From: AC-52 sp044870295
GTDB taxonomy: Bacteria; Actinomycetota; UBA4738
Length of the DNA: 6,748 bases
Assembly (NCBI GenBank): GCA_044870295.1
Contig: JBIOYQ010000022.1
Location: forward strand, 1 to 6,748
Reading direction: 5' to 3'
Part shown: one piece after another, positions 1 to 5,585 of the stretch
How the letters are laid out: the number at the start of each line of letters is the position of its first letter
How positions within the stretch are numbered: position 1 is the first letter of the stretch
Program-made: the position numbers and the translations under genes
The notes under the pieces: model-generated
The model's input: only the letters and a program-made list of their open reading frames with translations
Database searches by the model: none
What the model was told of the DNA's origin: nothing

Positions 1-1
1 G

Positions 2-745
2 TCCGTCCGGACGGAGGGGCTTCGATTCGCCTATCGGGACGGCGGCGGGCTGGTGCTGCGTGGGATCGACGTCGACCTGCGGGCCGGCGCGCACGTGGCC
101 ATCGTCGGGGAGACCGGGTGCGGCAAGACGACGTTCGCCAAGATGCTGTGCCGTCTGGCCGACCCGGTCGACGGCCGCATCCTGATCGGAGGGATCGACC
201 TGCGCGACATCGCCCCGGATTCCAGGCGCCGCGCCATCCGGATGGTCCCGCAGGACGGCTTCCTGTTCGACACGACGCTTCGCGAGAACGTCCGGTACGG
301 GCGGCCGGATGCCGCCGACGCGGACATCGAGCGCGCGTTCGAATCGCTGGAGCTGTCCGACTGGGTGAAGAGCCTGCCGGACGGTTACGACACCAAGGTG
401 GGCGAGCGAGGCGAGAACGTGTCCGTCGGCGAGCGTCAGCTGGTGGCCCTGGTCCGTGCCCAGATCGCGGACCCCGGCCTGCTCATCCTGGATGAAGCCA
501 CCAGCGCCGTGGATCCCGAGACGGAGGCACGTCTGGCCGAAGCGCTCCGACGGCTGTCAGAGGGACGCACCACCGTGACCATCGCCCACCGGCTCTCCAC
601 CGCCGAAGCGGCCGAGCTGGTGCTGGTGTTCGACCGCGGCCGGATCGTCGAGCGGGGAGTGCACCAGGACCTGGTCGACGGGGGCGGCGTGTACGCGTCG
701 CTCTACGAGAGCTGGCTGGGGAACACGCGCGCCGAGGTGTCCTAG
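2..745 (+). CDS. ABC exporter ATP-binding domain (C-terminal part, 5' end outside window)
   Basis: This is the nucleotide-binding domain of an ABC transporter of the exporter (type IV, MsbA/LmrA-like) kind; it hydrolyses ATP at the inner membrane face to drive transport. The reading frame is open from the left edge, so the gene starts upstream, where the membrane domain would be expected. Residues counted from nt 2: A-loop Tyr 11 (FAY), Walker A GETGCGKTT at 36-44 (nt 107-133), Q-loop Gln 84 in VPQDG, signature VSVGERQ at 140-146, Walker B LLILDE ending at D164/E165, D-loop SAVD and H-loop His 196 (IAHR). All ATPase motifs are present, so the domain looks active. The signature lacks the canonical LSGGQ, but SVG variants are common in exporters. 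A GTG at nt 53 lies inside the domain and is not the true start. The substrate cannot be inferred. The TAG stop overlaps the stop of the convergent gene. Confidence 0.93.
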   Translation, partial: SVRTEGLRFAYRDGGGLVLRGIDVDLRAGAHVAIVGETGCGKTTFAKMLCRLADPVDGRILIGGIDLRDIAPDSRRRAIRMVPQDGFLFDTTLRENVRYGRPDAADADIERAFESLELSDWVKSLPDGYDTKVGERGENVSVGERQLVALVRAQIADPGLLILDEATSAVDPETEARLAEALRRLSEGRTTVTIAHRLSTAEAAELVLVFDRGRIVERGVHQDLVDGGGVYASLYESWLGNTRAEVS

Positions 746-1446
746 GCGGGGGTCCACCCCGGGCAGCGCTCCGGCCCGGCCGTGGTCTGGATGGCCGTCA
801 GGTTCTCCAGGGTGGCGCGGACATCGTCGAACGTGCGCCAGGGGTGGAAGGGCACACCGTCGGACAGGCACACGTCCACCAGGTGCTCCTTGGCGAAGAC
901 CACGTCGGCGTACAGCGCTCCGTAACGGTCCGAGTGACCCTCGCCCACGAACGCCACGGGCCCGAACCGTTCACGATGACGTTGCACCGCCAGCATCTTG
1001 CAGGTCCCGCATCCGATGCAGCGCGGGTGCGCGTTGGGGAACGACAAGGTCAATGCGCCGTTCGCGAGGTCGTTCGTCACCACGGTGACGCCATCCACAC
1101 CGCCCGCGCGCAGCATGGGTTCGACGTAGAACCCCATCCCGTCGCTGGCCACGGCGACCTCGATGCCCGCCGCCTTCGCCCACGAAGCGAAGGGCGCGAA
1201 CGAGGGATGGATGTGGAAGGACGCCAGCGCAAATGTGAGCAGTTCCGGCCACCCGGTGCGAAGCATCTCGACCTGGCGGACCAGGCACTCCCGAGAGCCG
1301 ATCTCTCCGCGCTGGAACCGTCGGTCGATCTCCCACCAACCGGGCGGGGCGAAGGCCTTCAGCAGCTCCTCGGAGACGTCCTGCTCGCAGACGGTTCCGT
1401 CGAAGTCGACGACGACGGCACGAACCGGGATCGGCTCGCTGTTCAT
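742..1446 (-). CDS. MtnX-like HAD-superfamily (subclass IB) phosphatase
   Basis: This is a cytoplasmic phosphatase-like protein of the HAD superfamily, closest in motif pattern to the MtnX/DKMTPP phosphatase group (methionine salvage) and PHOSPHO-type enzymes. Counting from the ATG at 1446: motif I DFDGT (D14 nucleophile, D16 acid/base), a helical cap after it, motif II VASDG (S101), a Cys cluster C143-x2-C146-x2-C149 followed by motif III Lys 150, and motif IV GEGHSD at 168-173, where GDGxSD is usual. The CxxCGxCK arrangement is typical of the MtnX-like branch. Length (234 aa) fits the family. A GTG six bases upstream (1452) is an alternative start; neither has a clear Shine-Dalgarno site, and a possible leaderless promoter favours the ATG. 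No other methionine-salvage gene is visible, so the substrate is unassigned. It lies 76 nt downstream of the NERD gene on the same strand and may be co-transcribed with it. Confidence 0.85.
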   Translation of the reverse strand: MNSEPIPVRAVVVDFDGTVCEQDVSEELLKAFAPPGWWEIDRRFQRGEIGSRECLVRQVEMLRTGWPELLTFALASFHIHPSFAPFASWAKAAGIEVAVASDGMGFYVEPMLRAGGVDGVTVVTNDLANGALTLSFPNAHPRCIGCGTCKMLAVQRHRERFGPVAFVGEGHSDRYGALYADVVFAKEHLVDVCLSDGVPFHPWRTFDDVRATLENLTAIQTTAGPERCPGWTPA

Positions 1447-1452
1447 GCGCAC

Positions 1453-1481
1453 AGCGTGGCCGACGGGGGCGGTCGTGACAA
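1453..1481 (-). promoter_or_regulatory. Possible leaderless promoter of the HAD phosphatase gene
   Basis: Reading the minus strand, TTGTCA (1476-1481, five of six matches to TTGACA) is followed after 17 bp by CACGCT (1453-1458), a poor -10 match. The -10 box would end 6 nt before the ATG at 1446, the spacing expected for a leaderless transcript. The weak -10 keeps confidence low; read-through from the upstream NERD gene is an alternative. Confidence 0.28.
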
Positions 1482-1522
1482 GCGGGCGGCAGTTCGGGGG
1501 AGAGCGAGTGGAGGCGGTTCCC

Positions 1523-2047
1523 TCAGGCCGGGATGCCGGCGGCGGCCTCGTGGATCTCCTCGGCCGACAGCGACGGTCGGCGGGACTTCAGGTAGTCGAT
1601 CAGCAGGTCGCTCTTCACGAACGTGACCCGCCCCATGTGGATGACCGGCTCGGCCATGCTCGAGCGGGTCACGGCCACGAGCCCCTGGACCCGACCGACC
1701 AGACCCTTGGAGTGGAGCCGTGCCCGGACGGCCATGACCTCCTGCGCCACGTCCCACACCAGCTCACCGGCGTCGCCGCGCGAGTGGAGGAACCAGCCGT
1801 CGCGCCGGATCGAGAACTTGCCGGGCCAGGTGTTCACGCGAACCACGAAGACTCCGGTCGGCCCCACCACGACGTGGTCGATCCGATTCCGACCGGTCTC
1901 GACGTGGCGGAGGACTCGGTAACCATCGCCCTCGAGCTCGGCGACCCGCGCGGCGAAGGGTTCCTCGGATCGGACCCGGCGACCTGCACGCGAGCGGGAC
2001 CGCCCGAAGGCGAAACGGATCGGTGTGGACAGCGCTTCTCTCTGCAT
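1523..2047 (-). CDS. NERD (nuclease-related) domain protein, likely catalytically degenerate
   Basis: This 174-residue protein carries a NERD domain, a PD-(D/E)XK-like fold named for its nuclease relationship. Visible landmarks: a basic N-terminus (residues 11-26, rich in Arg), an acidic pair E28/E29 where the family has its first conserved Glu, the core strand NRIDHVVVGPTGVFVV with D57, then W74-P-G-K and a GW pair (84-85) in the following strands. Normally the strand after GVFV ends in a D/E-x-K motif; here residues 70-72 read R-V-N (nt 1832-1840), so both the acidic residue and the catalytic Lys appear lost. The C-terminal half (RGLVAVTRSS-like strand, then a helix from about 145) fits the usual end of the domain. 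No membrane segment or signal peptide is visible. The ATG at 2047 has only a weak purine run GAGAG just upstream. The biological role is unknown; it could be a DNA-binding or structural derivative. Confidence 0.8.
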   Translation of the reverse strand: MQREALSTPIRFAFGRSRSRAGRRVRSEEPFAARVAELEGDGYRVLRHVETGRNRIDHVVVGPTGVFVVRVNTWPGKFSIRRDGWFLHSRGDAGELVWDVAQEVMAVRARLHSKGLVGRVQGLVAVTRSSMAEPVIHMGRVTFVKSDLLIDYLKSRRPSLSAEEIHEAAAGIPA

Positions 2048-2090
2048 ACTCTCGGTTGGGTAGCGATCGGTGATCGAAGCTGACCGAGGG

Positions 2091-2096
2091 ATCGTA
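2091..2096 (-). promoter_or_regulatory. Possible -10 box for the NERD gene
   Basis: TACGAT on the minus strand fits the TAnnnT -10 consensus. It would give a start near 2084 and a leader of about 37 nt before the ATG at 2047. No recognisable -35 hexamer lies at the right distance, so this is weak. Confidence 0.22.
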
Positions 2097-2104
2097 CCCG
2101 CAGC

Positions 2105-2132
2105 GTTTCACCTTACCCACGGGCAATAGGCT
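2105..2132 (+). promoter_or_regulatory. Possible promoter of the DUF2330 gene
   Basis: TAGGCT (2127-2132) fits the TAnnnT -10 consensus common in actinobacteria. GTTTCA (2105-2110) lies 16 bp upstream but matches the -35 consensus at only three of six positions. The implied leader to the ATG at 2268 is about 130 nt. Confidence 0.28.
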
Positions 2133-2254
2133 GATCCGGTCTCCTTCTTTGGTCTGCCTCGGCTCGGCTGTGCGATCAAGACGCGGGAACCTCGGATCCG
2201 GTTCCCCCCGTCGAAGACCCAGATTCCCAGCTCGGCGACCGGCCCCATGGAAGA

Positions 2255-2263
2255 GGGAGGAGA
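2255..2263 (+). promoter_or_regulatory. Ribosome binding site deciding the DUF2330 start
   Basis: GGGAGGAGA is a strong Shine-Dalgarno match ending 4 nt before ATG 2268, with its GGAGG core about 7 nt from that codon. An in-frame ATG at 2247 lies upstream of this site and would put a charged peptide before the signal sequence, so 2268 is chosen. Confidence 0.75.
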
Positions 2264-2267
2264 CGCC

Positions 2268-3281
2268 ATGGTTCGGCGACTGGCCACGCTGTCCGTGCTT
2301 TCGCTCGCGATCCTGATCCTGGGGGGCAGTGCCGCGATGGCCTGCGGTGGCCTGGTCGCCCCTGGTCACGCCGAGGTTCTGGAGCGCGCCACCACCCTCT
2401 CCGCCTGGCATGCGGGGCTCGAGCACTACATCACCGGGTTCCGGTTCGCCGGGAACGCCTCGAGCTTCGGCTACATCGTTCCGTTGCCCGGAGTTCCCAC
2501 GAAGATCCAGAAGGGTGGGGACTGGACCCTCGAGCGCCTGGAGCGCGAGGTCAGCCCGGTCGTCCGCGGCGCCTTCGATCTGGCCATCCCCGCCGCGTCG
2601 CCCTCGGTCCAGATCCTGCAGCGGGTGAAGGTCGAGGCGCTCGACATCGTCGTGGTGCGAGGAGGCGGCCCGGACGTCGCGGCGTGGGCGGCGCGTAACG
2701 GCTTCGACCTCACGCCCGACACGCCGGAGGTGCTCGGGCGGTACAGCGACGCCGGAGCCGTGTTCGCCTTGGCGAAGTTCGACGCGCTCGAAGCGACCAA
2801 GCGAGGCCTGTCAGAGGGCCAGGGCACCACGATCCACTTCACCATTCCCACGTCCGCTCCGTGGATCCCGCTGCAGATCCTCGCGCTGGGAAAGGGCCGG
2901 ACCGAGGTGGTCGACGCGGATCTGTTCGTCCTGACGGACCGAGCCCCAGCACTGGCCCCGGCCTACTGGCTGGCACCGGGCATGAAGCTCAGGCACTACG
3001 GCCCGGCCAGCTCGTCGCTGCTCGCGGACCTGCGGTCCGACGAGGGGATGGGATGGGTGCCCGAGACGGGCATGTGGTTCACGGCCCTCAGCCTGAGTAC
3101 GCCAGCCCTGGCCCTGCATTACGACCTGTCGATCGACGGCGGTGGTCCCATCGCGCCGGCCGTACCGGTCCCTGGCGACGCCGTGTGGACATGGTGGCTG
3201 ATCGCAGCGGTCACGGCGGCCGCGGTCGGGCTCGGTGCGTTCCTGTGGCGGCCCGCCCCGCCGCGACTGGGTACCGCCTGA
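2268..3281 (+). CDS. DUF2330 family exported, membrane-anchored protein
   Basis: The 337-aa product resembles the DUF2330 family of unknown function. Residues 1-25 form a Sec signal peptide: basic MVRR, a hydrophobic stretch (about 5-18), then SAAMA before Cys 26. The mature protein begins CGGLV, followed by landmarks I associate with the family: a region around ATTLSAW, GLEHYITGFRF and FGYIVPLPGVP. A second hydrophobic segment (about 308-327, WWLIAAVTAAAVGLGAFLW) near the end, followed by an Arg and a short tail, predicts one C-terminal membrane helix with the bulk outside the membrane. Cys 26 is the only cysteine; it sits exactly after the predicted cleavage site, but AMAC is not a good lipobox, so lipidation is uncertain. 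No enzymatic motif is recognisable. The gene is followed immediately by a stem-loop and then by a separately promoted propeller gene. Function is unknown. Confidence 0.82.
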   Translation: MVRRLATLSVLSLAILILGGSAAMACGGLVAPGHAEVLERATTLSAWHAGLEHYITGFRFAGNASSFGYIVPLPGVPTKIQKGGDWTLERLEREVSPVVRGAFDLAIPAASPSVQILQRVKVEALDIVVVRGGGPDVAAWAARNGFDLTPDTPEVLGRYSDAGAVFALAKFDALEATKRGLSEGQGTTIHFTIPTSAPWIPLQILALGKGRTEVVDADLFVLTDRAPALAPAYWLAPGMKLRHYGPASSSLLADLRSDEGMGWVPETGMWFTALSLSTPALALHYDLSIDGGGPIAPAVPVPGDAVWTWWLIAAVTAAAVGLGAFLWRPAPPRLGTA

Positions 3282-3284
3282 TCC

Positions 3285-3313
3285 AGCCGACCCGGCCATC
3301 CACCCGGTCGGCT
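3285..3313 (+). terminator. Stem-loop just after the DUF2330 stop, possible terminator
   Basis: AGCCGACC (3285-3292) and GGTCGGCT (3306-3313) form a perfect 8-bp inverted repeat with a 13-nt loop, starting 3 nt after the stop codon. There is no T-run after it, so it would be a tract-less type of terminator, as described for high-GC actinobacteria, or an mRNA 3'-end stabiliser. Confidence 0.45.
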
Positions 3314-3322
3314 CCGTCCCGG

Positions 3323-3328
3323 TAGGGT
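3323..3328 (+). promoter_or_regulatory. Leaderless-type -10 box of the propeller gene
   Basis: TAGGGT matches the TAnnnT -10 consensus and ends 7 nt before the ATG at 3336, the arrangement of leaderless actinobacterial genes. No good -35 is visible. The same stretch (GGGTGGGA) could instead serve as a ribosome binding site for an mRNA that starts upstream. Confidence 0.5.
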
Positions 3329-3335
3329 GGGATCG

Positions 3336-4247
3336 ATGGTCTCCATCCTGGTCGGCACGGAGGAGGGTTTCCACGTTCTGGCCGACGGCTCTCCCGGCCT
3401 CGTCGAGATGGCCGGCCACGATGTGGGAGCGCTCGCCCAGGTAGCCACCGAGTGGTGGGCGATCGCGGACGGGCGCGAGGTCTGGTCCTCCGAAGGCGGT
3501 GGCCAGTGGAGGCAGCGAGCTGCCGGCCCCACGGGCGTGCGTCTGAACTGCCTGGCCATCGTCCCGGACGGGCTCCTGGTCGGCACGTCCGAGGCCCATC
3601 TGTTCCAGCTCGCCGATGGATTGCTTCGCCCTGTTGAAGGCTTCGAGGAGGTAGCGGGGCGAGCAGAGTGGTACACGCCCTGGGGCGGGCCGCCGGACAG
3701 CCGGTCGATCGCCGTCGGCCTCGACGGGGCGGTCTACGTGAACGTGCACGTCGGAGGGATCGTGCGCTCGCTCGACGGCGGAGGGTCATGGGAGCCGACC
3801 ATCGACATCGACTCGGATGTCCACCAGGTGAGCGCGATCGGCGAGCGACCGGGGGAGGTCCGGGCCGCGACCGCGTTGGGGCTCGCGGTGAGCCGGGATT
3901 CAGGTGACACCTGGACCTTCCAGGAGGACGGCTTGCACGGCAGCTATTGCCGCGCCGTGGCCGTCAGTGCGGAGACGCTCCTGGTGTCGGCCTCCGAAGG
4001 GCACCGTGGACGGAGGGCGGCGGTCTACCGCACGGGTCTCGACCGGAGCGGCCCCTTCGTGAAGTGCGCGGACGGGCTGCCCGAATGGTTCGGCTCGAAC
4101 ATCGATTCGCATTGCCTGGCCGCGCTGGGCAGCTCCGTCGCCTTCGGAACCGACGATGGCGAGGTATTCCTTTCCGAGGACTCGGGGGAGACCTGGACGC
4201 CTGCGGCTTCCGGGCTCCCCCCGGTCAGGTGCCTGGCGCTGGCGTGA
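3336..4247 (+). CDS. Asp-box (BNR-repeat) beta-propeller protein
   Basis: This 303-aa protein is built from propeller blades. Four Asp-box (S-x-D/E-x-G-x-x-W) turns are visible: SSEGGGQW at 51-58, SLDGGGSW at 145-152, SRDSGDTW at 186-193 and SEDSGETW at 280-287. Short strand motifs such as LLVGTS, AVYVNV and VAFGTDDG alternate with them. The first strand (VSILVGTEEGF) begins at residue 2, so there is no signal peptide or membrane helix and the protein is probably cytoplasmic. Such proteins are often auto-labelled exo-alpha-sialidase or glycosyl hydrolase, but I see no sialidase Arg triad or RIP motif, so enzyme activity should not be assumed; a binding or scaffold role is as likely. ATG 3336 is preferred over in-frame GTG 3327, because that GTG overlaps the TAGGGT box. 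It converges on the aminotransferase gene with only 9 nt between the stops. Confidence 0.8.
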   Translation: MVSILVGTEEGFHVLADGSPGLVEMAGHDVGALAQVATEWWAIADGREVWSSEGGGQWRQRAAGPTGVRLNCLAIVPDGLLVGTSEAHLFQLADGLLRPVEGFEEVAGRAEWYTPWGGPPDSRSIAVGLDGAVYVNVHVGGIVRSLDGGGSWEPTIDIDSDVHQVSAIGERPGEVRAATALGLAVSRDSGDTWTFQEDGLHGSYCRAVAVSAETLLVSASEGHRGRRAAVYRTGLDRSGPFVKCADGLPEWFGSNIDSHCLAALGSSVAFGTDDGEVFLSEDSGETWTPAASGLPPVRCLALA

Positions 4248-4256
4248 CGCGATGGA

Positions 4257-5207
4257 TCAGCCGGCGTAGACGGGGGTCAGCCAGTCGGCGAAATCCTCGT
4301 CCTCGCCGTGGACGGCGGCCAGGTACCGATCCTGTAGAGCACGGGTGACCTCGCCCATCTTGCCCTCGCCAACGGCCCGTCCATCGACCTTCGTCACCGG
4401 CGCGACCTGCACGCCCGTCCCGCACAGGAAGATCTCGTCGGCGACGTACAGCTCGGTGCGATCCACCCGGCGCTCCTGCAGGGGGATGCCAAGCTTCTGC
4501 GCCAGCTCGATGACGGCGCCTCGGGTGATCCCCACCAGGATGTCGTCGGCGACGGCCGGCGTGATGAGGTTGCCGTTCATCACCAGGAAGATGTTGGCAG
4601 CGCTGCCCTCCGACACGTGCCCGTCCTGGGTCAGCAGGATGGCCTCGTCGAACCCGGCGTCCTGCGCATCGGCGATGGCCAGGGCGGCGTTCGCGTAGCC
4701 GCCGGTGACCTTCGCCCGGGCGGGAATAGCGTTGTCGTCGTTCCTCCGCCACCCCGAGACCGTCACGGACAGCCCCTTGGTGATGTCGAAGTACTCGCCC
4801 ATGGGCGCGGTGAAACAGCAGAAGGCATCCTGGAGATGGAGCAGGCCGACCTTGATCACCGGCGAGGCCTTGTAGGCGATGGGCCGGATGTAGACGTCCT
4901 CGCGGTAGCCGCTGTCGCGTACGCAGCGAAGGGCCACATCGCACAGCTGCTCGACGTCCAGGCCGATGTCGATGCGGAACAGCCGGGCGGAGTTCAGCAG
5001 CCTACGGAAGTGGTGCTGGAGCTTGACCAGGAACACCTGCTCGCGCTCGGCGCTCCAGTATCCGCGGATGCCCTCGAAGCAGCCCGTGCCGTAGTTGAAG
5101 GCATGCGTGGCGATGGAGATCCTGGCCTGCTCCAATGGGAGGAACTGGCCGTCGAGATAGGCCACGCCCCGGGCGGGGAATCCTGCCCCTCCGATCTTCT
5201 CGGTCAT
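4257..5207 (-). CDS. ilvE: Branched-chain amino acid aminotransferase (class IV, PLP-dependent)
   Basis: This enzyme transfers the amino group between glutamate and the 2-keto acids of valine, leucine and isoleucine, the last step of their synthesis and the first of their breakdown, in the cytoplasm with pyridoxal phosphate. The 316-aa length is that of the bacterial IlvE type. Landmarks: N-terminal FNYGTGCFEGIRGY (37-50), YIRPIAYK (106-113), Schiff-base Lys 166 in ARAKVTGGYANA, Glu 200 in DGHVSEGSAANIFLV (34 residues after the Lys, as in E. coli IlvE), a phosphate-binding GITRG (226-230) and GTGVQVAPVTKVDGR near the end. All expected active-site features are present. A D-amino-acid aminotransferase or aminodeoxychorismate lyase is less likely given the EGIRGY and VAPVTKVDGR motifs. 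The ATG at 5207 lacks a Shine-Dalgarno site, consistent with a very short leader. No other ilv or leu gene is next to it. Confidence 0.92.
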   Translation of the reverse strand: MTEKIGGAGFPARGVAYLDGQFLPLEQARISIATHAFNYGTGCFEGIRGYWSAEREQVFLVKLQHHFRRLLNSARLFRIDIGLDVEQLCDVALRCVRDSGYREDVYIRPIAYKASPVIKVGLLHLQDAFCCFTAPMGEYFDITKGLSVTVSGWRRNDDNAIPARAKVTGGYANAALAIADAQDAGFDEAILLTQDGHVSEGSAANIFLVMNGNLITPAVADDILVGITRGAVIELAQKLGIPLQERRVDRTELYVADEIFLCGTGVQVAPVTKVDGRAVGEGKMGEVTRALQDRYLAAVHGEDEDFADWLTPVYAG

Positions 5208-5216
5208 GTGCGCGGA

Positions 5217-5247
5217 AGCATACGACGGACGAGAGGAACCATGTCAG
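5217..5247 (-). promoter_or_regulatory. Likely promoter of the aminotransferase gene
   Basis: On the minus strand, CTGACA (5242-5247, five of six matches to TTGACA) is followed after 19 bp by TATGCT (5217-5222, four of six matches to TATAAT). Transcription would begin within a few bases of the ATG at 5207, giving a leaderless or nearly leaderless mRNA, which agrees with the missing ribosome binding site. The long spacer is the weak point. Confidence 0.45.
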
Positions 5248-5257
5248 GGCAGATCGG

Positions 5258-5263
5258 TATACT
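5258..5263 (+). promoter_or_regulatory. -10 box of the SRP RNA gene
   Basis: TATACT is a near-consensus -10 hexamer (five of six) and ends 7 nt before 5271, exactly where the terminal helix of the RNA begins. No convincing -35 is seen; the position 17 bp upstream reads GGAACC. The divergent aminotransferase promoter lies just upstream. Confidence 0.65.
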
Positions 5264-5270
5264 CGACCGC

Positions 5271-5546
5271 GGTGACCGTGCTAGGTGGGGAGCTAGCGGT
5301 GCCCTGTACCCGCAACCCGCTCTAGCGGGGCCGAACTCCCGCCCGCGGCCCGGATGGTCCGGGACCGCTCCAGGCGCGGGGCGTTGAGGGCCGGGTCCCG
5401 CGCGACGCCAACCTGCGAACCCCGTCAGGACCGGAAGGTAGCAGCGGTAAGCGGGCGCTGGCGGGTGCCGCGGGGTTGCCTGACCGGAGCCACCGGCCTG
5501 TTGAGCGACCGAGCCGTCCGTCGTCAACGGCGGGTGCACGGTCACC
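5271..5546 (+). ncRNA. ffs: Signal recognition particle RNA, large (Alu-containing) bacterial type
   Basis: This RNA is the scaffold of the signal recognition particle, which with Ffh targets nascent membrane and secreted proteins to the translocon. The S-domain hallmark is at 5424-5444: GTCAGG, then ACC-GGAA-GGT closing the GGAA tetraloop at 5433-5436, then AGCAG. Unlike the roughly 110-nt 4.5S RNA, an Alu-like 5' domain is also present (5282-5340; GCTAGCGGTGCCCTGTACC, then CCGCTCTAGCGGGGCCGAA), with its 3' partner segment TGCCGCGGGGTTGCCTG at 5466-5482. These match the B. subtilis scRNA as I remember it. The ends are set by a perfect 11-bp pairing of 5271-5281 (GGTGACCGTGC) with 5536-5546 (GCACGGTCACC), giving about 276 nt, close to the 271 nt of B. 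subtilis. It lies 39 nt upstream of dnaX, as scr does in Bacillus. The exact ends are inferred. Reading frames crossing it are not genes. Confidence 0.93.
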
Positions 5547-5552
5547 TATCCT
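5547..5552 (+). promoter_or_regulatory. Possible -10 box for dnaX
   Basis: TATCCT fits the TAnnnT consensus and begins directly after the terminal helix of the SRP RNA. It would give a leader of roughly 27 nt carrying the purine-rich GGGGAAGGGGAGG ribosome binding region (about 5571-5583). There is no clear -35, and co-transcription with the SRP RNA followed by processing is the alternative. Confidence 0.33.
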
Positions 5553-5585
5553 TGTGGTTTGTCGCCAGCCGGGGAAGGGGAGGCC

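Larger units (their letters stand above)
2048..2267. other. Divergent intergenic region between the NERD and DUF2330 genes
   Basis: These 220 nt separate two divergently transcribed genes and are less G+C-biased than the flanks, with short pyrimidine and TTT runs. It must hold promoters for both directions. I see no RNA gene, riboswitch or convincing operator in it; only isolated -10-like boxes, listed separately, and the ribosome binding site of the DUF2330 gene at its right end. Confidence 0.6.

Noticed and set aside
844..2083. Long plus-strand open frames opposite the HAD and NERD genes
   Set aside because: The minus-strand frames carry intact family motifs; the plus-strand translations are compositionally biased and match nothing I recognise.
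2811..3749. 312-codon minus-strand open frame spanning the DUF2330 and propeller genes
   Set aside because: It covers two well-supported genes plus their intergenic stem-loop and promoter, with no domain or start signal.
3336..4247. Sialidase (neuraminidase) identity for the Asp-box protein
   Set aside because: Asp boxes mark the propeller fold only. No Arg triad, RIP motif or signal peptide is visible.
5411..5470. A short 4.5S-type SRP RNA limited to the tetraloop region
   Set aside because: The conserved Alu-like domain at 5282-5340, its 3' partner, the 11-bp closing helix and a -10 box correctly placed before 5271 all support the large form.
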